64,000 bases of DNA from Apteryx mantelli (Eukaryota > Chordata > Aves > Apterygiformes > Apterygidae): positions 28,974,583 to 29,038,582 of the forward strand of contig NC_089985.1 in the NCBI RefSeq assembly GCF_036417845.1, read 5' to 3'. Position numbers and translations under genes: made by a program. Positions 23,112-52,050 of the stretch are shown here, one piece after another (the first letter of the stretch is position 1; every line of letters starts with the position of its first letter). The notes below the pieces were generated by a model. It was not told the origin of the DNA and did not search any database. It saw only the letters and a list, made by a program, of their open reading frames with translations.

Positions 23112-23148
23112 TTTTTCCTTTATTGATTTTTTTTTCCTTTATTGATTT
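23112..23148. repeat. 19-base direct duplication at the NEXN 3' end
   Basis: TTTTTCCTTTATTGATTT occurs twice in tandem with a 19-base period and carries a - strand AATAAA in each copy. Confidence 0.85.
23119..23143 (-). terminator. NEXN: NEXN poly(A) signals (duplicated AATAAA)
   Basis: Two AATAAA hexamers on the - strand (TTTATT at 23119-23124 and 23138-23143), each within a 19-base direct repeat, about 320-340 bases after the stop. A third AATAAA lies at 22869-22874. Confidence 0.6.
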
Positions 23149-23457
23149 CTTCTTTTTAGCCTTTAATATTAAATTTCATATGATCAAGGAACCTAGACAC
23201 TTGCACAGTTTGAAGATTATTTTATCTGATGCAGGAAATGACAACTCAATGCATTTCCTTGCTTGCTTTAGTTGGCCCCGTCAGTGAAAGAGAGATGATG
23301 CAATAAGAAAGATTTGAGAGGAAGAAAGGTTCCAGCTAAAGTAGAGCATTAGTAGTCATCAGCTAGAAAATAAAAGGGTTAAGAAAAAGATTAATTTTTT
23401 TTCATGATAGGAAAGAGGCAAGAAGAGTACTTGAAAATTATTAAGCAAATTAAAATA

Positions 23458-39863
<16,406 letters not shown>

Positions 39864-39890
<27 letters not shown>

Positions 39891-39945
39891 GGTTACTGTA
39901 CTGCAATCTTCGCGTGGTATATTTAAGATTGCTTTCAGTTTCTAC
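39864..39945 (-). CDS. NEXN: NEXN exon 2 (start codon)
   Basis: Acceptor TTTCTTACAG upstream of 39945, 55 bases of 5' UTR, ATG at 39888-39890 (context ACCATGA), then MNDIAQKTE and donor GTACGT. This start is chosen because it equals the human N-terminus and lies just after the 3' splice site. Confidence 0.94.
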
Positions 39946-42748
39946 CTGTAAGAAACAGTTGCAGTTATATTGTTTTCTTTACTGATGCTTTAATCATCTT
40001 CCTGCAAATAAGTTTGTATAGGCTGAAGTGAGTGTATCACAGTTTCATTTGGTCCTTTGTGGCTCTTGAAAAGACATGAGAATAGGTTCTAAATATGGAA
40101 CAATAATTAAAAAAACAGCTTACAATTCACTATTCATACTCCTCTATTATAGACCTAGATACTGGGTTTTAATTTCCATTAAAAAAAAAAAAAAAAAGCA
40201 TATATCAGAACTTGGTGCCAAGCTCCGGCTGACCTGGCTGGAGTGCTACGAAACTGTTTTTCTCAATACTTCCACTGGCAGAAAGGAATGTGCTGTGCAT
40301 CGGCCGCTCTGCTTCAGTCTGGGGCACAAGCCAGCGAGCTCACGGCGCACCAGCTTTGCAGAGTGCCCCAGGCCAAAGCCCCCCGGCTGCCTGGAGCATC
40401 ATCAGAGCCAGAGGAAGGGTGGCCCCGGGCCTGGCAGCACCTAGCACCGTTGCAGAGGCGCAACTGAAATTCCTGCCCCTGTGAATTCTCTCGCTTGCTT
40501 CTCAGCCAGGCTGGCTGCTCTCTCTGGTCTTCACCCAGTAAATGAATACAAAATAATGCTTTCCTTTCTCCTAGTGTTATTCTAGTAATAAATAGTGCTA
40601 AAAACTATGAAGTGCTCAAATATTACAGTTAAGTGAGCCATACACACACCATAGAGAAAATGTTTATATCATCTAATTGTGTGCTAGAACTTGCACTGCA
40701 TTTTTCAAGAGACCAGCATTTCAAATTTTGAATTACACTGTTTTTATTAAACTAATCAAAAAGCACTTAAAAAGCTGGGGTGAAGCCCTTTTTTTTTTTT
40801 TATCATCAGGCCTATCAGAGTTTCTGGGAAGAAGGAGAAATCTCCCCACTAATGTTCACTCTGGTAAAGCAGCAGTGCCACTTCTTCCTGCTACTGCTTA
40901 GGTGTGCAAGAGAACAAAGCTAGGCCCAAGGTGTCACCTCTTCAATTATTTTGTGAGGCTATGGTAAACGAATAATAAACCATTAAAGCCCTCTACCTAC
41001 TAACGTGAACTACTATAGTCCTCTGTGAGTAATAAGAAAGAACAGAAAAAGTGAATTTAGGCAAAGGATGTGAGGGATAGTATTTTTTTTTCCCTGTGGA
41101 AGGAAGATAATGAAGATACAGTGGGAACTCTGAAGAGGAAAGAGCAGGGCTGGGAAAAGACGACAGGACAGCTGCCTACCTATCTCTGTGGGTTGCAGCC
41201 CGCTACGTAAGCCAACACAGACAGATTGCCTCTAGGAGGACAGACAGGTAGAGGCCAAGTAAGTGCAGGTAGACATCCATGCTTGATATATATATATTTT
41301 TTAAGTGACCTATGAAGAAAAGTAGTTATATTGGAATCTTTGGGAATACAGGAGTCGTCTTTGATTGTTCAATACATTTTAAGGCAAGATTGTTCTAATG
41401 ACTGTAAGCCTATGCACGACTCCAGTATCATTGCTGTCTGTACTGTAGCAATGCCCAGAGTCCCAGGCAAGACTAGAAACTCAAGTGAGCTAAAAATGGT
41501 GCAAACAAATGGACTCAAAGTAAAAAGGCTAGAAACGTAGTTTACTACTAGAAGGGACTTCTCATCTGTGGTTTAGAGAAACTAAGGTTAGGACACGTGT
41601 ATTTCATGATATGGAAAGTTATTTAAGGTCTTTGTAATACATTTGTGATCTGTTCCTACGTTCTATTTTTGTTTTTCCCTTCAATGCTGGAATTCTCCTT
41701 TCCTGCCTCAGTCCCGCCACAGGAGCGCTGCGAGGAGAATGCCGCGCGAGCCCTTACTTGTCCGCTGTGGGGTGACCAAACAGACCAGTTCTAACCAACC
41801 AAATAGCGATACGCCGCCCTGGGAGTTGGGACTGCCCAAAGCCCTTCCTCCGACTTTGGAGAGAAAGCAGGATAGGTGAACCTTCTCTGCTCGGAGAGGA
41901 GAGGAGAGCTTCCAGCTGATAAACAGTTTTTGCCTTTAAAGAAAACGGAAGGTGGTATTTTCTCCCAAAACACTTCTCTATTTTTTTAGGTAGAAATAGA
42001 AATAGTAAAAACAGTGTATCATTCTAGTTACATTTTTCACGATAGCAACGAAACGTTCAGACAGTAACAAGTCAGATTCACAGCATGCAGGAAGAAATTA
42101 TATTTTTTGTAAAGTAAATGCTGTCAAAACAATTTTAAAGGTGCGTTCTTTTCTGTGCTTAGTAGCCTGAATATGAAAAAGGTAGTAAAGGCTTAAAGTC
42201 ACTGTAATGATTTTCCCAATCCTCTGCCCTCACTGCTGGTTTCCATATAGCTCAGTCTTATAAAACCTGAATTTATGATACAACGTTTGATCTTTCACTA
42301 TGCTAAAAAGAACTTTTTGGACCCAGTATGCCAAAATGGTCACTTACTCCTTAAAAGTTATAGCGCAACCCAACCAAACAACTATTTTTGATTTGTAAGT
42401 TTGAAACAATGCGAAGGAAAATAAATATATTTTGATGACTAGTTGCTATCAATTTGATACCTTTGTTTATGGTAATGTCTCATTAATTTACTAATTTGTA
42501 AATTCATGCTAGCACAAATTAATAAAAGATAAAAAACAATTACGTTATCAAATGTGCTAATCATATGCCTCTGAGAATTGAATTATTCATCGCTTTAAGG
42601 AATATTGCTTTTATACCTGGCAATAACAAAGTCTCAAAAATGAAATCTGAAGAGGACAGAGACAGAGCTTGCCAAGTGCATAACCTTCATGCCCCTGGCA
42701 GTCGGTACGGTCCTTTATCTAGATACCTTCAGCGTTTCATGCCAGACC

Positions 42749-42769
42749 TTTTTTTTTTTTTTTTTTTTT
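42749..42769 (+). repeat. T21 homopolymer
   Basis: T tract in NEXN intron 1. Confidence 0.95.
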
Positions 42770-44413
42770 CACACAATCATCTTCTCTGAAATTACAAAGC
42801 TGAACACAGTCTAGCATGATTCCTCCTAGAAGACAGCGAGGCATAATCAGCTCAGGAAACAGATGGAATTGGAAAGAATAGACTAATTTCATACACAAAT
42901 GCTCCTAATGTCTATGCGATGTACACAAAAAGAAAAAAAAGTGTAAAATTTGACAGCTTTTCTCCATGCCCTCGCAATTCCTGACCTCTTTTTCAATACT
43001 GCCAACAAAAGGTGCTAATTGTAATAAGGGTTTCAGCGACATGTACAAGCATCCATTAAGAACTGGATTAAGAATATTACCTTTATTCCATTTATGCCAT
43101 CACATATCTGTTTTGTAATGAAGTAAAGTATTTATCAACCTGTTCTGAATAAATCAAAGACACAAGGGCTTTTTTGTATCACATGACTCATCTTCCATTC
43201 TTTAATATTTATATATAAAACGAGCATAATTTTAAGGGGTAACTTTGGTCACAGCAGCTTGAACAAATCATTAAGATCAGAAAAATCACAGCCAAAAAGT
43301 ATAAGAATTATAACAAGTTGTGGCTATGTCAGCCAAGAGCTACTTTTTCTTCAATTGTTTTCATTTGCAATACCATACATACAAAGTTTTGGAGTTGAAA
43401 CACAAACCTGGGATCTGATTATTCAGCTAGATGAACCCCAGTATGAAAAAATTATTAATTTAAGTAAAGATAAAAATCTCAGGAGCATCTAAAAATTATC
43501 TAGTGCTAAAGACAGCATGTGTGCAATGTCAAAAAGGAATGACCAAAAATGGCAGCATTCCTTATTCTAGAGGTCAAACCACTGGTTTATGAATGAACTA
43601 AATGTGACTGAGGTGTAATAAGAGCAGACAGGTTCTTGTTCATTTTATCCAAACCTACAGCAAGTGTCTCAACCAATGGATGTCATTTATTAATCCTATA
43701 ATCCTAATCCTCTAATTGTGCTGTATAGTTCTATAAAACAACCCTGCACAAGACTGCTTGGAGTATATTGACTATTTCTCAGACTACCTTCCTGCTCACT
43801 GAAGTAAACCATGTTCTGTATCATCTCATATATATGTTTTCACTTGTTTTTCTTCCAACAAAACTTATTAAAATAAAAATCTTTCAGTAGGCACTAAGAC
43901 GACTTTAAAACTTTGTAGTTAGAATTTAAAGATTGTTGGTAAAACCATGAACAAGGAATTCCTAGAAAATACTTTGTTTCCTGAAACAGGTTTAACATTA
44001 TGACTGGCACCTGCTAAAGTCAAGCTCATTTGTTGAGGACTATAATGGTTATTATCACAAGAAACATGATAATGGCTCAATAACAGGTTCACTATTTCTT
44101 AGGCAATGTGGAACAGAATTTCTTCTGCTTTACAATGCAGTAATTTATTCCTGACTCCCTTTCTCCCTTCTCCTGATATGTCAGGAAAAGCCCCAAATTT
44201 GCAACAAACTCAGTAAAAGTTTAGAAATCTTCCTATACTCAGTACACTGCTGAACTAGCTCTCCCCGCCCCCAGCAAGTGTTAGATACTTACATGTTTTG
44301 AAAATGATATGATTATTTTCAAATAATTATAAAGGGTCACTTGTCAGGTACGTATGATTTTAGATGTACTAATAATGAAATGACAATTCCTTGTAAAATT
44401 AAAAGAACTTATT

Positions 44414-44455
44414 TTATGGATGTAAACCTTTGTGTTATGGATGTAAATCTTTGTG
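44414..44455. repeat. 21-base tandem duplication
   Basis: TATGGATGTAAACCTTTGTGT is followed at once by a copy with one or two differences, in NEXN intron 1. Confidence 0.85.
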
Positions 44456-47400
44456 ATATCTTTAAGAAACAAAATAACAAAGCTATAAACAAGGAGTATA
44501 AAATGAGCCTGGCTAGTCAATTTTCACTTTCCAAAACTGAATGTAAAATAGTTAAAATAAATAGCAATCGTGATGACATAAGGAACTGAGGCATTTGGTT
44601 CTTTTTTGTTACATGTTTCCTCTCAGAATAAGATGGGGGTGGCCAGGTATCCTGTGTTCTGTCAAACAGGCTTGAAGTTCTCTTATTAACTCTTAATTCT
44701 GAACAGATTATAAACATGGGAATGTTTACATGGTGTTAGAGATAATGAACATTCAGAGTAATCCTTATATAAACTTACTTAAAAAAACAAACAAACAAAA
44801 AAACCCCACCAAAGTCTTCAATGCTTTCCGGAGCTGCTGTAGCTATAGAAATTGAATGAGATCCATAGGTATCTTGGAATGCTTTTCCTAATCACAGCAG
44901 TCACAGCATATAAAACAAGAGTTCGAAAGAGTGTTAAGCTACCAAACTCTGCCCTGATTTACAAATCCCAAACTTCAAATTCAGCTTTAACAGAGATGTT
45001 CTGGAGAACACTTGGATGTTCCTATTCAACAAATAGGTATGTAAAGTCAGTCTCTTCAAGTCACAGTTGACAATATCCCATTTGTAGACTGATAGAAATC
45101 CAAAGCATTTATGTTTATGTGCTCACAAGTGACAAACTGAAAAGTACTAAGTCTTAGTTTCTATTTAGACTGTTTTAGATTAGCAAGAGCATGTTCAAGT
45201 TCTGTTGTGTCTAGAAAGGCAGATGACTTTTATAAGCATTCTTGTGGTCCCAAGGTCCCTATACACTTGAATATGCATTTATATATTGTGCAATTGAGTT
45301 TGCATGTTTTTGTAGGCCTTCAGCTTACTTCATGCATATCCTTAAATAAAATTCCCATTGTGATCAGTGTAGCTTAAAACTAGTTAAAAGCTTATTCTGA
45401 CTTCCTGATTTTTCTAAGCTGATCTTAAGAGAAGTTCTGTTCTCTTCCCTTTGCTTCTCTTTTCTGCATTTCTTCTCTGCTCGTGACCGATAGCCGTTAG
45501 CCTTGTACTTAAAATACTGAAGTTAAATAAAAGTTCTATTGCATGAATTGACTAGAAAACAAAGAAACTTCATGCATTGGTACAATTCCTGCACTGAAGT
45601 ATCCTAGGAAATATAAGACCTTCTAGCCTTAATACAGGGCTGGAGGAGAAAAGGCGGCAAGTCCCAAAGATAATATTTCACAGAGAATTCCATTTCACCT
45701 AAACTACTTGCTACAGCAAACCTTCATTACAGCAACGTACACGATCTACATGGCTTGATCTTGAAGTCCTTCAAAGACTGTAACTATTCCAAAGTCTAAT
45801 TTGCTTATTATGTGGAATTCACCTTAGGAAGACGATTACATTTATGAGTCTGAGAATATTTAGGGTAATTTTGCTTTTGAATAATTTTCCTATCTTTTGG
45901 ATCAACTTTACCTTGAACACTTCTGATTGATAGTTCTAATTACCTAACCACTCTCAAAAGCATCACTAAAATTGCTGACAGTAGTGAGGCCCATCCTCAA
46001 AAGCAAATCTAAAATTTTCTTACATAGCACAGATGTTGGGAGGAACTTTCTTTGAAAATTCCTGCTACCTGAACTTCCACAAATGTGCCAGTCCAACAAG
46101 TTGTGGGCCTTCAAGATGACAGATATGTTTCTGTCATTTGGAATATTGCCATATCTGCTATTACTCTAGGTTACTTTCCATTTCTTTGGCATCACCTAAC
46201 TGTTAATATGCTTGAAGGTTAGCCAGCTGGCTCTAACACATTTTGCAACTGCAAGTCATCCTACCTTCACATTTGATGCTAAAAGATATGGATATAATGC
46301 AGTAGGGCATTACTGAACACAATACAACTCATGTTAGCACTCTCCCCTCTCTCCATGTCAGTTATACCTTGAGCAGGAGCAGCAGCTGGCAAGAACAGAG
46401 GAGCCTGCCTCAGAGATCACTCCAGGCAGTTGAGTAGTTTCCAAATAAATGCAATCCAGAATCTTTAAGAAAAAAAAAGAAGAGCTCCTTGAGTTTTTGC
46501 TTGGGTCTGTGAGGCAGTTACATTGCTTTAGGAACAACAAGAGCACACTGAAGCTCCTTTATGATGGCCCTATCATTAGGAGAAGATCCACACAGTCTCT
46601 GTATTAGCACTGAGAAAACCAAAGCAAGTAGGTCAAGAAGTCCTGACACCTACAGATTGTGGAAGAATAGTTCCTTCATCATCTGCTTGATAGCTTTATA
46701 CAAAATATGTAGTAATGAATTCTCCAGCCCAAGAAACTTTGACATACACTATTTTCTAACAGTAGCTACTTTTAAATAAAATGGTATCTTCTTACTAATT
46801 CTCTTTTGAGAAGAACAAGTCGTATATATCCTTGTTTTGTAGTAAAAAAAATTCCCACAGAGTTCATCTAATTCAAGTGATGCTTATTCTTTGAGGCGAC
46901 AAGGGTCTGCTTATATATGTATCTACTTTAGAAGAGATTAGTCATCCTATTATGAAACTGTCCAAAATCTTAAAATTCAGTCATCTTTTCATTTATTTCC
47001 CTCAGATCAACATTTCTCGGGAAAAGTTGTAAGAGCTCCTAATTGAAGCTTCCCATCCCCCCAAAAGTCTCAAATTAGAATATCAAGCATAACAATGATC
47101 AAAAAATTAACTGAGCTTGTTACTATATGGCTTTTCTTTGCCTATCCAGTCTCATCACCCTAGCATTCACCCGACACTGATCTAAAATTATTTTTTCCAC
47201 ATTTTAGCTTTCATATTATTAAAAAGGATATCTTAGGAAATGTTAGTCGGTGTTTTAAAGATGAAACTGCAGTCCAGTACTTTCTTTATAAACATTAAAA
47301 GAGGTTCACATTGAGATTTTCCTGGAAGGAAAACTGTACCTTCAACTTGTGATGAATGGTGCTGCCTCTGGAATTGTATGAAAGAGAGAATGCCAATATT

Positions 47401-50400
47401 AGAATGGCTTGACTGGCTAGAATGCATAGAGCAATCTCTCGGAAGTTTGAGGTGAAAATTGAATACAAAACCAGAAACACATGGGAAACTAGGCAACAGA
47501 CTAGGAATACTGTAGGTTTAGTTACTTCACAGAGAAAAGGAAAAAAAAAGAGACTGTTTTCAAGCACCTGAATTGTTGGTTGTGAATGGGTAAGCTATCA
47601 CTTCCAATGTGATGCGTCTTGATTTGTTGTGATCATACCACTTGTTCAACTTTTCATGCACACACCTTAAATCCTTACTTCAGTCAAGAAAATCAAAATG
47701 AACAAAGAGAACCATTAAAGGGACACAAAAGGTTTGATGGATCACAGGTCCCCAAAACTATCTCCTTAAATTTAATTCTTTTCCATTTCTGAAAGGAAGT
47801 CAAAGTCCTCAGTTGATCAAAAGCTGTTGCACAGCTTTAACCAAATAAAAACATTTCCAATTTAAAGTATTTTTTGTTATCTACGGTAACTCCACAGTTG
47901 ATCCATTATTTTATTGTACGTAACTACATTAGTAAATATAGAAGTTCTTGATTTTCAGTGGAGCAGTGAACATCCTCATATGAGATGCAGGAAAATACCA
48001 ATGTTTTCCTAAACTGAATACTACTGTTTACAGCTAGGAGTAGGAAGCCAGGATAAAAGTCTAGTTCCTCTGTGATTTCTCTTTTCAGTAGGCTCCCCCC
48101 TACAGTCATACTGGCTACTGTGAGTTATAAATAAGCCCTTTACAGCACAGTCTATGCTACATTTACCATCTGTCTCCTTTTCATGATCTACTTGCAGGGA
48201 AGACTCCATTATATAAGGAAACCATATTGTGAGCATTGAAAACTTATTACTTGCAGCTGAAGCACTTAGGAGAGGAAAACACAGTTCACAATGGTAAAAT
48301 ATTTAAAGAAATATTAAATAGAACTGCAAAGAGAAGGGGGAGGGGAGTGTAGTTCATCATGTATGTCCTTACTGTAACTTGTCTGGTATGACGTTACCAG
48401 TAGTTGTTGTACTAAACTACAGATACTAGAGCAGATACTAAAATTATCACGCACAGGGGAAGATATTGAACTGGCATAAACTGTTAGTTCCACTAAAGCC
48501 AGTGAGTTACGAGCACTAACACCAGCTGTCTAAACATTACATTTTGTATAACACAAAATAGAAAACTATTTCTGTTCAGTTGTATTCCATTCATAATTTT
48601 TTTTTATTATTAAAGACTAGAATGCTTACCAACAATTGGTCCAGACAATTCAACTTCATAGAGAATCTTCTTCTCAGTCTTTGAGTGTATTGCACTTTGA
48701 CATTAAAAGCCTCATGTTGCAGTAGAATAGCCTTTGCAGATATGTTATTTACAATGATGTATTTATTATGAAGTATTTTGTCTGTGTCTATTTATATGTC
48801 CATAAATACTCTTAATGTGACACTGCCATGCAGTTTAACTGCTGTGTTAGAAAATAAGATAATCCTTCTCTGCCTCTTAGTTCCTTACTCTCTTCAGGTA
48901 CTGTTACGGAGTACATATGCTCCAGAACAAATATAGTGGGGACTTACAGACAGGTCTGTTATGGGAAAGGCCTGCTGAGATTTTCTGGCCTATGATTTCA
49001 TGTTCTAAGACACCAGATGATCCTAATCACTGGTGGCAGTAAACTGTGAACCCAGTTCTCCAAGTGAAAAATCAGTGTATCCTGCCCTCACATCATAATC
49101 CCTCCCTCACAACAGCTGAAGAGACACAGTGTGATTTGAGCTTGACTCTTGCTGACTTCACTGACAGGACTTCAGAGGTTAAGGTACTGAAATGTAGGAT
49201 AAAATACCGAACATGCAATACTACTGCAATTTGCTTCTGCCCTTCTTAGATGGGACACGGCCTATCTGCTAAGTGCTACTTCTCCGAAACCCTCCAGGCT
49301 GACTCCAGACAGAGCAGGACGATCTCTGTTGTCTGTGCCACGCTTGTGCTGCAAGGAGAGGTCTCCAGCCTTCCTGGAGATAAACTGCTGCTGCTGCTCT
49401 TTCCATTTGGCCACATTACTTAGTTGGTTGCCTTGATGCCAGTAAAAGCCAGATAGTGCATGATAGCCTTCAGCAGAGTGGATATGGCTGCCTTCAAAGC
49501 CCAGCGAGGGGTAGCTCCTATTACTTTGCAAAGTACTTTTCTACAGTCATTAACTTTCACCTCAGTTTCCCTCCATCCAGTTTTCAGTTAGCTTGGAAAT
49601 GGCACTGTTCCCTGTTAAGACAGAGTTTCAAAACTGAGTATTCAAGTCCTGTAAATTACAGATTGTCTGGCTTCTTTCACTGAGGAAAATGCTCATTTGA
49701 AATATCAAATGTAGCTAGAGAAAGTATTTCTTAGGCACATGTCTTAAAACTGTCTACCCAGTTCTTGTATTTCACTGGATTGTGTGCTTTCTACACATAC
49801 TAGATGTAGTCTCATGCTTCTGTATATTGCTTAATACACTTGGCCCTCTTACAAGACTAATTTTTGTCTAACAACTTCATTTCATTGGACATTTTCCTAA
49901 GAGATCTAAGATCCCTTAAGAATTGAGATCTAAGTTTAAGAGCACTAAGTTTTCCAGCAGCTACTTGCTGGCTAATTTTCAAAATACTAATACATTTCAC
50001 TGAACATGTTTTTTTTGCAGATGTTTATTGTATTAGCAGAAACTCTTATTTACCTAAAACAAACTTGGAAAAAAAAAAAAAGCTTTGTGAAACTGTCTTG
50101 GAAACCCAACATTCTGTTCCGAGTATAAATCACGCTCTCCTACAGGGATCATTTTAGGAAGCAGCAGAACATATAAAATGGACTCTTAATATGTCGCTGT
50201 TACTGAAGACCATATGGACAAAACTGAATTTCTCCTTGTACGAAAACAGAAACATGTGGTTTAAGAACAGAAAGGACTTCCAAATAATTTTATTAGACAT
50301 AACGTTATTGAGAGACAGGCTTACAATGGATACCACATTGCACATCTCTCTGAAAACACTGTCTGTTATGCCAATATCAAAGTTGCGTAACTGTTGCTTT

Positions 50401-51407
50401 GACTTTGCGTTTTCCTTGGGCAACTTTCCGCAAGGACAAGCGAAAGTTATAAATCCAACGGGATCTCCTGGTGAACACAAGTCCTATCTGCAAAGATTCC
50501 CTTTAAAATTAGCCACCGCGTCACACGTGCCCGGATTAGCCTGGTAGCAGGCAGGCGTAACGCTATCTGCTCCCGGCGACGCCGGAGCCCGTCGCCCCGC
50601 TCCACGCCAGGAGCCACCACGTCAGCCCACGCCGTGCCCCGCTCTGAGGGGAGCTCGGGGAAACCCGAAACACTGCAGTCCGTGCGCATTTTTTAACTGA
50701 ACTCATTGCGCTTCCAGCCAAGCCTTCCCGTTTCTTCACTTGCCACGAACGGCCAGCCGCGCTAATGACTTCCCGTTACTCCTTTTTAGAAGGCTTTAAG
50801 CCCAGCACAGCCGGACACCCCAGGGGCGCGGGGGCGCTGGCTCTGCGCCGCCGGGTGCCACGCGGAACGCGAGGGGGGAACGGCCGTTGGGGGCGACGGC
50901 CGTTGGGGGTGGGGGCAGGGGCCCCTCTCGGACCGCGCCCCGCCAACGGCCGCCGCCGCGCGTCACCCCGCGGAGCAGAGCGGCGCGGCGCAGCGCAGGG
51001 CTCCTTTCCCGACACGCCGCAACTCGGGAGCGAGAAGGGAAGTTGCAGCCAGCCGGGCGCCCACCCCCGACTTTCTCCAGCGGTGCCCTCGCCGCTCTGC
51101 CCTCCCGCAGGGGCCGGCGGCCCCCGCCCGGGCGCGCAGCAGCCGCAGGCGCTGGGAGGGGGCGGCCGGAGGGGCAGGCGGCCCAGGCAGCAGGGCGCAG
51201 CAGGCTCCCCCGCGGCCGGGCTGCGAGGCGGCGGAAGGAGGCGCCGCGGCCGGCGCGGGGCTGGCTGAGGGGGCGCCCGGGGCGGCGGGCCGGGGAGCCA
51301 GCCCGGGCCCTGGAGCGCTAAGAGGAGCGGGGCAGCACGGGGCAGAAGAGCGGGCCCCAGCCCCTCTCCCCCTCCCGGCGCCTCGGGGCTGGCGGAGCCG
51401 CTCTTAC

Positions 51408-51540
51408 CTGGGCGCGCCTGCCCCGCCGCTGCGGCTCGGTGCGCTCCCGGCGGGCGGGTGCGAGGGCTGGCGGCTGGAGCGCGGCGCGGCTGCTGAGCGC
51501 CCCTTGGCTGCGGCCGCCGGCTCCGGCGCTCCAAGTTTCC
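51408..51540 (-). other. NEXN: Predicted NEXN non-coding exon 1
   Basis: On the - strand a perfect donor CAG|GTAAGAG (exon edge 51408) ends a GC-rich leader inside the CpG island, just downstream of muscle-type promoter motifs. Splicing to the acceptor at 39945 would give a 5' UTR of about 190 bases before the ATG. Human NEXN likewise has a distant non-coding first exon. The 5' edge is a guess. Confidence 0.55.
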
Positions 51541-51760
51541 ATAAAAGTCGCGGCGCGCGGCCGGCGCCCGCATTCCAGGCGAGCCCCGCGCCGGCGGCAG
51601 CTGTCCCGCCTCGGCCGCGGCCCCGCCGCCGCGCGCCCGGCCCCGGCCCTTCGCCGCGGCGGGGGGCGCAGCCCGGCCGCGCCGCGAGTCCCCCCCTGCG
51701 GCAGCCGCCCCGGCCAACTGGCTTATTTGGGGCTGGAGGCGCCACGGAGCTATAAATAAC
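51539..51760 (-). promoter_or_regulatory. NEXN: Likely NEXN core promoter with MEF2 and CArG-like sites
   Basis: Just upstream (on -) of the predicted exon 1 are TTATTTATAG (51750-51759), which fits the MEF2 consensus YTAWWWWTAR, and two CArG-like boxes each with one mismatch, CCAAATAAGC (51721-51730) and ACTTTTATGG (51539-51548). Such sites are typical of sarcomere genes driven by MEF2 and SRF. Confidence 0.5.
51751..51758 (+). promoter_or_regulatory. TATA box of a possible divergent + strand transcript
   Basis: TATAAATA preceded by GGAGC and followed by GC-rich sequence, a textbook TATA arrangement with a start expected near 51780. The same bases form the MEF2-like site read on the other strand, so the role is ambiguous. 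Confidence 0.5.
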
Positions 51761-51779
51761 CGGGGAGGCGGGTGGTCTC

Positions 51780-52001
51780 AGCTAGCGCATTCCTGACCGC
51801 GCCGTTGCCGCTGCAAGGTACCGGGGCGAGCGCCGGGAGAGGACACTGCGGGCGGTGTCGGCAGGGGGAAACAGGGCCCCGCGGGCCGGGACGCCCCCGG
51901 CTCCGCCACCCCGCACCGGCTCCAGCCCGCGGTGCCTCCGCTGCCCGCTCTCGACCCGGCTGTGGCTGAGGCGGCAGCACCCCGGCTTTTTCACGCCTCA
52001 G
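51780..52001 (+). ncRNA. Candidate first exon of an antisense/divergent lncRNA (NEXN-AS1-like)
   Basis: Sequence from the TATA-predicted start to either of two good + strand donors, AAG|GTACCG (edge 51817) or CAG|GTAATG (edge 52001). No conserved protein is encoded. Human NEXN has a head-to-head non-coding transcript, NEXN-AS1, in this position. Downstream exons cannot be named with confidence. Confidence 0.35.
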
Positions 52002-52050
52002 GTAATGGCCGAGCTCCCGTCGCCCCAGCGGCGAATAATCACAACATACT

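Larger units (their letters stand above)
39946..51407 (-). other. NEXN: NEXN intron 1 (large, candidate enhancers and alternative first exons)
   Basis: 11.5 kb predicted from the donor at 51408 to the acceptor at 39945. Mostly AT-rich. Two GC-rich, CpG-containing islets stand out at 40200-40500 and 41690-41900, each with - strand donor-like sequences. It also holds an A17 tract (40181), a T21 tract (42749), a small tandem duplication (44414-44455) and short unsupported open frames. First introns of muscle genes often carry enhancers; none can be proved from sequence alone. Confidence 0.5.
50540..52050. promoter_or_regulatory. CpG island with divergent promoter
   Basis: About 1.5 kb of very GC- and CpG-rich DNA with many GC boxes, in sharp contrast to the AT-rich flanks. 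It contains the NEXN exon 1 donor on the - strand and, on the + strand, a TATA box plus donors. It lies between the NEXN coding exons and the 3' end of MIGA1, so it is not the MIGA1 promoter. Long open frames in it on both strands arise from GC content. Confidence 0.85.

Noticed and set aside
40076-40444. 122-codon frame on + through the A17 tract
   Set aside because: It starts in AT-rich intron and crosses a homopolymer as poly-Lys; no domain. The GC-rich islet is better viewed as regulatory or inserted DNA.
50191-50547. 118-codon frame on + with a 108-codon frame opposite on -
   Set aside because: No splice or protein signal, ordinary AT-rich composition, and both strands open over the same bases, which suggests chance.
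50776-51717. 313-codon open frame on - and overlapping 83-167-codon frames on both strands in the CpG island
   Set aside because: Extreme Pro/Arg/Ala/Gly composition in several overlapping frames at once is what a GC-rich island gives by chance (few A/T-rich stops). No known domain is visible.
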